DNA of 11,067 nt, taken from assembly GCA_021807225.1 (NCBI GenBank), contig JAKAPI010000019.1, forward strand, positions 1 through 11,067, in the 5' to 3' direction. The notes beneath the pieces were generated by a model. The model saw nothing but the letters and a program-made list of their open reading frames with translations, was not told the origin of the DNA and did not search any database. This stretch comes from an archaeon. GTDB lineage: Archaea; Thermoproteota; Nitrososphaeria; Nitrososphaerales; UBA183. This document shows positions 1-4,478 of this stretch, one piece after another. Position numbers and translations under genes: made by a program. Position 1 is the first letter of the stretch, and each line of letters starts with the position of its first letter.

Positions 1-1
1 G

Positions 2-634
2 GTCAAGGGGGAGCCCCTGCCGACCCTCAGGTCGTCGGGGAGGTCCAGGGCCCTCGGCCGGTTCTTCAAGGAGTTCCTCGACGACGGGGAGTTCGACGGC
101 TGGGTCGTCGTCGGCTCGCCGATGGAACACGGGGCAGCAGGGACCCAGGCCCGCGACGGGCACTACGCGGTGCAGCTGGGCTTCGCCCTCGGGCAGTTCG
201 TGAACCTCCCGGAGAAGTTCCCGGTGAAGCTCGACGTCGACCTTAGGGCCGAGAAGCTCCTGTCGTCCAACATGGTGGTAGTGGGGGGCCCGAGGAACAA
301 CGTCGTGGCCGAAGAGCTGAACGCTCGCCTCCCGTTCAAGTTCAGCCAGGGGGGCTTCTGGAGCGCGATAGTTGACGACCAAGGGAACGCCCACGCCTCA
401 GAGCTCGACTCGCTCGTGGCCAAGATACAGAACCCATGGGACCCTTCAAAGACCTGCGTGGTGATCGCCGGGCTGACCGGCGCCGGGACGAAGGCAGCGA
501 TCATAGGGGTCTGCAACCACGCGGACGCCCTCTTCGCGAAGTACAGGTCCGGCCCCTTCGCCGCCCTCCTGCGCGGCGTCGACAGGGACGGCGACGGTAA
601 GGTAGACTCCGTAGAAGTGACGAAGCAGACCTGA
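2..634 (+). CDS. S-layer-like C-terminal domain protein, 5' truncated
   Basis: The reading frame is open from base 2, so the N-terminus lies outside the window; 210 residues are visible. The sequence resembles the C-terminal region of archaeal S-layer-like proteins: a stretch VQLGFALGQFVNLP (visible residues 57-70), then SNMVVVGGPRNN (89-100), where similar proteins have a glycine-rich NLVLVGGP-type strand, then TCVVIAGLTGAGTKAAI (151-167). The last residues hold a canonical EF-hand-type loop DRDGDGKVDSVE (194-205), with acidic residues at loop positions 1, 3, 5, 9 and 12 and Gly at 6, suggesting calcium binding. No transmembrane segment is visible in this part. The gene converges on rps11 with only 3 bp between stop codons. 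The family assignment is from recalled sequence style, not a search; it could also be the C-terminal half of a membrane-anchored regulator or other surface protein. Confidence 0.55.
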   Translation, partial: VKGEPLPTLRSSGRSRALGRFFKEFLDDGEFDGWVVVGSPMEHGAAGTQARDGHYAVQLGFALGQFVNLPEKFPVKLDVDLRAEKLLSSNMVVVGGPRNNVVAEELNARLPFKFSQGGFWSAIVDDQGNAHASELDSLVAKIQNPWDPSKTCVVIAGLTGAGTKAAIIGVCNHADALFAKYRSGPFAALLRGVDRDGDGKVDSVEVTKQT

Positions 635-637
635 GGC

Positions 638-1051
638 CTAGGCCCTTCTTCCTCTGCGGCCGCCCTTCTTCCTGGTGGTGTCGTGAGGGATAGGTGTGGC
701 GTCCTCGATCCTGCCTATCTTGAAACCAGCTCTGGCGATGGCTCTGATGGCGGCCTGGGCTCCCGGTCCTGGGGTCCTCGGGCCGGTCCCGCCCACGGCC
801 CTCACCTTGATGTGCAGCGCCGTTATCCCCTTCGACTTCGCGACCTCGGAGGCGGCCGAAGCGCTCCTCATAGCCGCGTAGGGAGACGACTCGAACCTGT
901 CCGCCTTGACGTGCCTCCCTCCAGAGGAGAAAGATATCGTCTCTGCGCCCGTCAGGTCTGTGATGTGCACGATGGTGTTGTTGTAAGAAGAGTAGATGTG
1001 GCATACCCCCCAGCGGTCGGCCAGGACTTCTTCTTCCGACATCTGGGTCAC
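638..1051 (-). CDS. rps11: 30S ribosomal protein S11 (uS11)
   Basis: Small-subunit platform protein that binds 16S rRNA near the E-site mRNA path. The 137-residue product shows the family signature throughout: [20 protein letters not shown] (residues 18-37), [11 protein letters not shown] (42-52), SPYAAM (56-61), the conserved [20 protein letters not shown] (81-100) and the basic C-terminus [11 protein letters not shown]. The start is GTG overlapping the rps4 stop as GTGA, implying translational coupling; an ATG three codons downstream (1042) is an alternative start. Length is normal for archaeal S11. It is the last gene of the minus-strand rps13-rps4-rps11 operon. No T-rich terminator is obvious in the few bases before the convergent gene at 634, so transcripts may run into each other. 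Confidence 0.97.
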   Translation of the reverse strand: MTQMSEEEVLADRWGVCHIYSSYNNTIVHITDLTGAETISFSSGGRHVKADRFESSPYAAMRSASAASEVAKSKGITALHIKVRAVGGTGPRTPGPGAQAAIRAIARAGFKIGRIEDATPIPHDTTRKKGGRRGRRA

Positions 1052-1602
1052 TGTGCCTGAGCCGGCTCGGCTGCCGGTTCCGCCTTCGCCTCGGGCGCCG
1101 CTTCAGGGGCTGCTTCCTCCTTCCCCTTGGCCCCTCCGGCGAGCGCTATGGTCCCCTCCTCTCTGCTCCCGACTTCATACCCTGGGACCGTGATCGTCCT
1201 CCCTCCCACCGAGACGTGCCCGTGGACAATCAGCTGGCGCGAATGAAGCGGCGAAAGGGACATCCCCTTCTTGAATACCATGGACTGCAGCCTCCTTGCG
1301 AGCATGTCCTCGACCGTAAGGCTGAGGATGTCGTCAAGGGTCGCCCCTTCTACGATCAGCCCTCTCCTGCTCAGGCTGTCCAGGAGCTTCTTCTCTTCGC
1401 GGAGCCTTACCGCCTGGGTCGCGGCGAGCAGGGTCCTCGCCTGCTTCCTTACCGAGCTGAGCTGGGTCTGCGCCTTCCAGAGCTCCCTCTTGTTCCTGAG
1501 CCCGAACGTCCCAAGGAGGTACAGCTCCTGCGCCAGCTGGTCCGCCCTCCAGGGGCTCCTCGGCCTGCTGTACTGCTTCCTTGACTTCTTGGGATCTCCC
1601 AA
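1048..1602 (-). CDS. rps4: 30S ribosomal protein S4 (uS4)
   Basis: Primary 16S rRNA-binding protein of the small-subunit body. The 184-residue product begins [18 protein letters not shown], as in archaeal/eukaryotic S4/S9e, and has the S4 RNA-binding domain at about residues 102-150 ([31 protein letters not shown] region, then [10 protein letters not shown]). A low-complexity Ala/Glu/Pro tail (residues 155-184) follows the domain and looks like a lineage-specific disordered extension. The start is TTG, one base after the rps13 TAG; no in-frame ATG lies near a good N-terminus, and the family N-terminus matches this TTG. It overlaps rps11 by 4 bases. It sits centrally in the conserved archaeal order S13-S4-S11. 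Confidence 0.96.
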   Translation of the reverse strand: MGDPKKSRKQYSRPRSPWRADQLAQELYLLGTFGLRNKRELWKAQTQLSSVRKQARTLLAATQAVRLREEKKLLDSLSRRGLIVEGATLDDILSLTVEDMLARRLQSMVFKKGMSLSPLHSRQLIVHGHVSVGGRTITVPGYEVGSREEGTIALAGGAKGKEEAAPEAAPEAKAEPAAEPAQAQ

Positions 1603-1603
1603 T

Positions 1604-2101
1604 CTACTTCTCTTCCTTCTTCGTGGCCGCCTCCTTCGCGGCGGCTACCAGCGTCGCCTTCCTCACGCCGACCGTCCTCCCCTTCCTCCCTGTGGTCCTC
1701 GTCCTCTGGCCGCGCACCTTCAGCCCTAGGCCGTGCCTTACCCCCTTCCAGCTCTGGATGTTCCTCTCGTCTTCGATGTCGTTCTTCTGGATGAAGTCGA
1801 GGTCGGCGCCGAGGAGCTGTCTCGCCTCTCCAGTCTCCGGGTCGTTCCTCCTGTTGTAGAACCACTCAGGCAGGGCAGACTTCGTCGTGCTCTGAATCGC
1901 GGCCTCGATCTCCTTCACCTGCTCCTCGGTCAGGGTCCCGAGCCTCACCCGCGGGTCCAGGCTGAGCTTCGACGTGATGACGTTCGCAAAATTGAACCCG
2001 ACCCCCTTCAGGTCCGAGAGGGCCACTATCAGCTTCTTCCCGCCCGCGAGGTCTCTCCCCGAGATCCTCACCAGGTGCCTGAACTCCTGGGCCTCCGACA
2101 T
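1604..2101 (-). CDS. rps13: 30S ribosomal protein S13 (uS13)
   Basis: Head protein of the small subunit that contacts the P-site tRNA and forms intersubunit bridges. The 165-residue product has the archaeal/eukaryotic S13/S18e signatures: FRHLVRISGRDL (7-18), ALSDLKGVGFNFANVI (27-42) and the basic block GVRHGLGLKVRGQRTRTTGR within 120-139, followed by GRTVGVRK (141-148). The C-terminal tail is Ala/Lys rich. ATG start. A TATA-like CTTATATC sits about 30 bp upstream, so the mRNA probably has almost no leader. First gene of the minus-strand operon, with rps4 starting one base after its stop. The upstream intergenic region is interrupted by a transposable element. Confidence 0.97.
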   Translation of the reverse strand: MSEAQEFRHLVRISGRDLAGGKKLIVALSDLKGVGFNFANVITSKLSLDPRVRLGTLTEEQVKEIEAAIQSTTKSALPEWFYNRRNDPETGEARQLLGADLDFIQKNDIEDERNIQSWKGVRHGLGLKVRGQRTRTTGRKGRTVGVRKATLVAAAKEAATKKEEK

Positions 2102-2127
2102 ATTCTGGGGCTGCCCTTCGTCCTTCG

Positions 2128-2141
2128 GATATAAGGTTTGA
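2128..2141 (-). promoter_or_regulatory. Core promoter of the rps13-rps4-rps11 operon
   Basis: On the minus strand the sequence reads CAAACCTTATATCC, a TATA box (about 2129-2135) with a purine/A-rich BRE-like stretch before it. Initiation about 26 bp downstream of the box centre would fall near 2106, five bases before the rps13 ATG at 2101, so a nearly leaderless transcript is predicted. It lies about 60 bp from the transposon end at 2194. Confidence 0.7.
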
Positions 2142-2185
2142 AGGCTCTCATGATGAAACCCCGACGGATTTGTCTCCGGACGCCT

Positions 2186-2193
2186 CGCTTTCA
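2186..2193. repeat. Left copy of 8-bp target-site duplication (CGCTTTCA)
   Basis: CGCTTTCA occurs immediately outside the IS6-like left end that starts at 2194, and the identical octamer is at 4393-4400. An 8-bp duplication is the length produced by IS6-family elements. A chance 8-bp match somewhere in 2 kb is possible at the few-percent level, but its position exactly abutting a recognisable IS end makes chance less likely. Confidence 0.65.
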
Positions 2194-2218
2194 GGCTCTG
2201 TTGCGTAGTTAGTTGTTC
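2194..2218 (+). repeat. Left terminal inverted repeat of the element
   Basis: Begins GGCTCTGTTGCGTAG, similar to IS6-family ends. The transposase TAA stop (2211-2209) lies inside this repeat, as is common for compact IS ends. It pairs imperfectly with 4368-4392. Confidence 0.65.
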
Positions 2219-3375
2219 TTCACCTCCGTTTCATTCTGGTTGGTGAGAGCGGCTCTCAGGAGGGTCAGCCACTTGTTCCCCTCGACCCCCACCCCGGCGA
2301 ACTGTGCGGGGGTGCGGCCGTCCAACGCCTGATGAGGCTTCACGAAGTTGTAATGTATCCTCTGCCCCTCCGCGAGAGGGGTCTTCAGGGTCTTCCACCC
2401 CCTCTGAACCTTCACCCTCTCGCGGAGCGTCCCGTTCAGCCGTTCTATGCGGTTGTTGTTCTTGTGGGTCTTGTTGACCCCCGCGTATCTGACGAGCCGG
2501 GGCTTCGTCTCTCCCCCGAACCCATAGGCCACACCGTCGATGTATGAGCCGTGAGAGTCTGCTATCACCCTCTTGGGTTGCTGACCGTGGGAGTTGTTGT
2601 CTGCCTCCCTGAACGCGCCAATCGCGCCGACGTTGTTCCGGTAGGTCGAGAGGCGCGAGGCGAGAAGGAACCGCGTGTCCCTGTCCATGACGTTCCAGAG
2701 GTAGGCGAGGTGCTCCATCGCCTTCCCCTTCCCCTGCCTAACGTGGCCGCCCCTCATCTTGACGAACAGTTCGTCAGCGTGCCATGTCTCGGAGAGTTGA
2801 GGGGTCAGCGTGTTGGCATACTCGGAAATCTTCGGGACGAACTTCTGAATCCAGCGATAAATCGTGGCCGCGCTCATTCGGGTTCCGAGGTGGTCGCTGA
2901 GGGTGCGGGAAATCTTCCGGAGCGACATGCCCGAAAAGTAAAGGTCGAGGGTGAGGCTGACCGTCTCAGGGCTGTATCTCGACTTCTTGAGAAGCGAAGG
3001 CGTGAACTTGTGGGAGCAGTCCTTGCACCAATAGGTCTGCTTGGTCGGGGTCTTCCCGTAGCGTATGACCCTGATGCTCCCGCACTTGTCGCATTGAACC
3101 GCGTCCTCGGCGAAGACCTTGGGCTTCGGCTCGTTCCTGAGTTCGACCCTCGCGGCAATCCAGAACTTCACCGCGAACACATGCTTGCAGGCGTCTATCC
3201 TGTCGGCCCTGTTCACGAAGTCGGGGCAGTCGCAAGCCCAAGTCTGGCCGATGACCCTCACGCCGTATGAGACGGCTCGGTCTGTCTGAGATGGGACTTC
3301 AAAAGAACCGTCCTCCATCTCGGCTATCGAGGCGTGCTTGGCGATTTCCAAGCCCTTGGACTCGCGGGACTGCAT
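2209..3375 (-). CDS. SWIM zinc finger / IS6-like DDE transposase
   Basis: The 388-residue protein probably cuts and joins the ends of the element it sits in. Domains in order: a SWIM-type zinc finger (C48-x-C50-x12-C63-x-H65, within WACDCPDF...ACKHVFAV); a zinc ribbon with C95, C98, C117 and C120; a helix-turn-helix region at about 136-180 (SPETVSLTLDLYFSGMSLRK, then TIYRWIQKF); an RNase H-fold catalytic core with D201 (ETWHADELFVKM), D273 (RVIADSHGSY) and E311 (NNRIERLNGT); and the HYNFVKPHQALDGRTPA motif (341-357) typical of IS6/IS240-like transposases. The frame is intact, so the enzyme may be active. The start is the first ATG after an in-frame stop and lies 2 bp after a 31-codon ORF. Known: DDE motif and IS6-style tail. 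Inferred: the SWIM domain contributes DNA or protein binding. Confidence 0.9.
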   Translation of the reverse strand: MQSRESKGLEIAKHASIAEMEDGSFEVPSQTDRAVSYGVRVIGQTWACDCPDFVNRADRIDACKHVFAVKFWIAARVELRNEPKPKVFAEDAVQCDKCGSIRVIRYGKTPTKQTYWCKDCSHKFTPSLLKKSRYSPETVSLTLDLYFSGMSLRKISRTLSDHLGTRMSAATIYRWIQKFVPKISEYANTLTPQLSETWHADELFVKMRGGHVRQGKGKAMEHLAYLWNVMDRDTRFLLASRLSTYRNNVGAIGAFREADNNSHGQQPKRVIADSHGSYIDGVAYGFGGETKPRLVRYAGVNKTHKNNNRIERLNGTLRERVKVQRGWKTLKTPLAEGQRIHYNFVKPHQALDGRTPAQFAGVGVEGNKWLTLLRAALTNQNETEVKNN

Positions 3376-3377
3376 TG

Positions 3378-3473
3378 CTAATCCCTGTCCAGCTCCATCC
3401 GTTCCGACTGATACGCTACAAACTCGGCGTATTGGTCAGCGTCCATCTCCATCTCGCGCTCTTGGGTGGTCAT
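3378..3473 (-). CDS. 31-residue acidic leader peptide upstream of transposase
   Basis: An ATG at 3473 opens a 31-codon frame ending in TAG at 3378, two bases before the transposase ATG. The product is MTTQEREMEMDADQYAEFVA followed by YQSERMELDRD: acidic, Met/Glu rich, probably helical, and unlike any family I recognise. Its ATG lies about 30 bp downstream of a TATA-like TTAAATA, the spacing seen at the other promoters here, so it would be the first cistron of the transposase transcript and could couple or limit transposase translation. Too short to judge by codon use; it could instead be an untranslated leader. Confidence 0.45.
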   Translation of the reverse strand: MTTQEREMEMDADQYAEFVAYQSERMELDRD

Positions 3474-3498
3474 GCCCATATATCCATACGTCCATATA

Positions 3499-3507
3499 GT
3501 ATTTAAC
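3499..3507 (-). promoter_or_regulatory. Core promoter of the transposase transcript
   Basis: Minus strand GTTAAATAC supplies a TATA box centred near 3503. Initiation about 26 bp downstream would be near 3477, a few bases before the ATG of the 31-codon leader ORF at 3473. The box lies between two groups of CCATA half-sites, so it is well placed for repression. Confidence 0.55.
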
Positions 3508-3570
3508 ACTATGGGAATATGGGAACAACAGAAGCATGAGATGCGTCTCGGTAGTCAATCTTTACCGCCT

Positions 3571-3580
3571 GCATAAATAC
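3571..3580 (+). promoter_or_regulatory. Core promoter of the passenger-gene operon
   Basis: GCATAAATAC contains a TATA box at 3573-3579. The expected start about 26 bp downstream of its centre is near 3602, adjacent to the ATG at 3604, giving a leaderless message. Two phased CCATA half-sites (3587 and 3595) lie between the box and the start codon. Confidence 0.6.
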
Positions 3581-3603
3581 AGGTTCCCATACAACCATAG
3601 ACA

Positions 3604-3765
3604 ATGACCAAGAAAGAAATCGTCGAACTCGACGATGAGTTGGACGAGAGATTCCGAAAGACGATAGCGAACGCAAAGGGACTCCACAAAGGAGTCATCA
3701 AAGAAGCCTTCGAAGAGGCAGTCGAGGCTTGGATTAAGAAGAACCAAAAGGGAAGAGAAACTTGA
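3604..3765 (+). CDS. Small ribbon-helix-helix-like DNA-binding protein
   Basis: A 53-residue protein. A short strand-like segment KEIVELDDEL (4-13) is followed by a helix ERFRKTIANAKG (15-26), a turn GLHKG (26-30) and a second helix VIKEAFEEAVEAWIKK (31-46). This size and strand-helix-turn-helix layout fit ribbon-helix-helix (CopG/Arc-type) regulators found on archaeal plasmids, viruses and transposons. The ATG is about 30 bp downstream of a TATA box, and two CCATA half-sites lie just before it, consistent with autorepression. Its TGA overlaps the TTG start of the next gene (TTGA), so it heads a three-gene coupled operon. Codon choice and GC are clearly lower than in the flanking host genes, supporting a foreign origin. 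The RHH assignment rests on layout only; there is no search behind it. Confidence 0.6.
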   Translation: MTKKEIVELDDELDERFRKTIANAKGLHKGVIKEAFEEAVEAWIKKNQKGRET

Positions 3766-4103
3766 CCGAAGAGAAGAAGCCCACTTGGGAAGAATACATC
3801 GAAGACGGACTCCGAGAGGCCGAGAAGGATATGCATCAGACGGAATTGCTAAGTCGAGAGGCGGACGGCGGTGGCTCAACAAGCATACATCCAAGTTGGG
3901 TCTATAGCGCAGATATCCGGATAGTTCGACTTTACAGAATCGTCGAGCATCTGGAAAAGAGACTCGCCATCCTGAACGACCTCATCGACCAGTTGTTGGA
4001 TGCCGATAAGAGTGTCCCCAAAGAGGAAATACAGACGAGAGCGGAACTGCTTGGACTGTTCGTCCATGCCTTACGAGAGCGGACACAAGGAGCGTCCCCA
4101 TGA
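3762..4103 (+). CDS. Passenger protein of unknown function, 113 aa
   Basis: I do not recognise the family. The start is TTG overlapping the previous stop as TTGA, and the stop overlaps the next start as ATGA, so it is the middle cistron of a tightly coupled operon. The product is soluble, charged and largely helical: an acidic N-terminal helix (residues 8-30, WEEYIEDGLREAEKDM), a Gly/Ser-rich linker (36-42, GGGSTSI), then a long amphipathic helix about 50-81 (IVRLYRIVEHLEKRLAILND region) that could form a coiled coil, and a last helix 86-107. No metal-binding cluster, signal peptide or membrane segment is visible. GC is low relative to the host. Overlapping plus- and minus-strand frames in this stretch look like shadows. 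Possible roles, all unproven: partner of the RHH protein, transposition accessory or host-interaction protein. Confidence 0.6.
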   Translation: MTEEKKPTWEEYIEDGLREAEKDMHQTELLSREADGGGSTSIHPSWVYSADIRIVRLYRIVEHLEKRLAILNDLIDQLLDADKSVPKEEIQTRAELLGLFVHALRERTQGASP

Positions 4104-4417
4104 CCAAAGATGGACTCTTCGGTTCCGTGGACGAGTTTTACCGAAGCAAGCAGACAAATGCGGTAGCCATGCTCCTTGCAGAGAGACAGACGGACATACT
4201 CGCCTCCCTGCTCCGTCTTTGCCAAGAATACCACATAGCCATTCCCGAAGGGATAGACCGCTCAATGGGCGAAGTCGAGCGCCTCTACGAGAGAATCGCT
4301 CTCATCAACTCTCTACCTGTCCACGAATTACTTAGGCTCCCGCCAACCGTCCTGAAACAGCCTCACCGACCAACTGACCATGAGACAGAATACGCTTTCA
4401 TCTCCAAAACTTTTTAA
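4100..4417 (+). CDS. Passenger protein of unknown function, 105 aa, crossing the element end
   Basis: I do not recognise the family. ATG overlaps the preceding stop (ATGA). The product is mostly helical, with probable helices at 18-46 (NAVAMLLAERQTDILASLLR) and 54-71 (RSMGEVERLYERIALINS), then a Pro-rich tail (PPTVLKQPHRP, 81-91). If the transposon ends at 4392, the last eight codons (Y98-F105) and the TAA come from the duplication and flanking host DNA, so the C-terminus would be created by the insertion and the native protein may end differently in other copies. The TAA falls inside the predicted rpoD TATA box. Transcripts of this operon run toward rpoD. Confidence 0.55.
   Translation: MTKDGLFGSVDEFYRSKQTNAVAMLLAERQTDILASLLRLCQEYHIAIPEGIDRSMGEVERLYERIALINSLPVHELLRLPPTVLKQPHRPTDHETEYAFISKTF
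4368..4392 (-). repeat. Right (degenerate) terminal inverted repeat of the element
   Basis: Read inward on the minus strand it starts TATTCTGTCTCATGG. Ungapped comparison with the left end gives 16 identities in 25, including TCTGT at positions 4-8 and AGTTG at positions 18-22, but the outermost three bases differ. The boundary is set mainly by the adjoining CGCTTTCA repeat. Confidence 0.5.
4393..4400. repeat. Right copy of 8-bp target-site duplication (CGCTTTCA)
   Basis: Identical to 2186-2193 and placed directly after the degenerate right end. It lies four bases before the BRE-like part of the rpoD promoter. Confidence 0.62.
4404..4417 (+). promoter_or_regulatory. Core promoter of the rpoD operon
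   Basis: CCAAAACTTTTTAA combines a BRE-like CCAAAAC with a TTTTTAA TATA-type box (4411-4417). Predicted initiation is near 4440, giving a leader of about 40-50 nt before rpoD. The T5 run could also serve as a weak terminator for the passenger operon, whose stop codon lies in it. Confidence 0.55.
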
Positions 4418-4438
4418 CCTGAACGAAATCCCGAGTTC

Positions 4439-4453
4439 GAAACGCGACGTTTC
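4439..4453 (+). other. Small hairpin in rpoD leader
   Basis: GAAACG, loop CGA, then CGTTTC: a perfect 6-bp stem with a 3-nt loop, located at the predicted transcription start and followed directly by ATG 4454, which opens a 13-codon ORF overlapping the rpoD start region. Function is unknown; it may be chance. Confidence 0.3.
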
Positions 4454-4478
4454 ATGAGAGCTAGTTCAGCAACGGCCG

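Larger units (their letters stand above)
3476..3599. promoter_or_regulatory. Phased CCATA operator cluster between divergent promoters
   Basis: Seven copies of CCATA (or its complement TATGG) occur in 124 bp, grouped on an exact 8-bp pitch: 3476, 3484 and 3492 (units such as CCATATAT and CCATACGT); inverted at 3510 and 3518; and 3587 and 3595. The last two groups form an 18-bp inverted repeat, CTATGGGAATATGGGAAC (3509-3526) against GTTCCCATACAACCATAG (3583-3600), 15 of 18 matching. The sites flank the TATA box of the minus-strand transposase unit and lie between the TATA box and ATG of the plus-strand RHH-like gene. Tandem short half-sites are typical operators of ribbon-helix-helix repressors, so autoregulation by the protein at 3604 is a reasonable inference. 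Confidence 0.6.
2194..4392. mobile_element. IS6-like transposable element with passenger genes
   Basis: A 2199-bp unit is inferred from four signals. The left end reads GGCTCTGTTGCG, matching the remembered IS6-family terminus (GGCTCTGTTGCAAA type). The right end, read inward, matches 16 of 25 left-end positions with no gaps, sharing TCTGT and AGTTG at the same offsets. An exact 8-bp repeat flanks the two ends. Base composition inside the passenger part is much lower in GC (27/60 GC in 3601-3660 versus 38/60 in host 9481-9540). Contents: minus-strand transposase with a small leader ORF, and a divergent plus-strand operon of three small genes. Joining the flanks recreates a simple divergent rps13/rpoD intergenic region. 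The right end is the weaker boundary, as it is degenerate and the last passenger ORF crosses it. Confidence 0.68.

Noticed and set aside
2551..3270. Long plus-strand ORF (239 codons) opposite the transposase
   Set aside because: Antisense shadow of a GC-rich gene; Val/Arg/Leu-rich without motifs, while the opposite strand encodes a clear transposase.
3521..3535. Possible right IS end AACAACAGAAGC, which would give a transposase-only element
   Set aside because: Similarity to the left end requires a gap, and no 8-bp repeat of CGCTTTCA follows it; the end at 4392 has the duplication.
3555..3894. Two minus-strand ORFs of about 93 and 110 codons opposite the RHH-like and 113-aa genes, one apparently hydrophobic
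   Set aside because: No promoter or coupling supports them; the plus strand has a TATA box, leaderless ATG and overlap-linked genes. The hydrophobic look arises from antisense of Lys/Glu-rich codons.
4000..4335. Plus-strand ORF of 111 codons overlapping the two passenger genes in another frame
   Set aside because: Arg/His/Pro-rich, no coupling, and it crosses the ATGA junction of two better-supported genes.
4425..4478. tRNA-like GAGTTCGAAACG sequence upstream of rpoD
   Set aside because: Only a T-loop-like string; there is no acceptor, D or anticodon stem at the right spacing.
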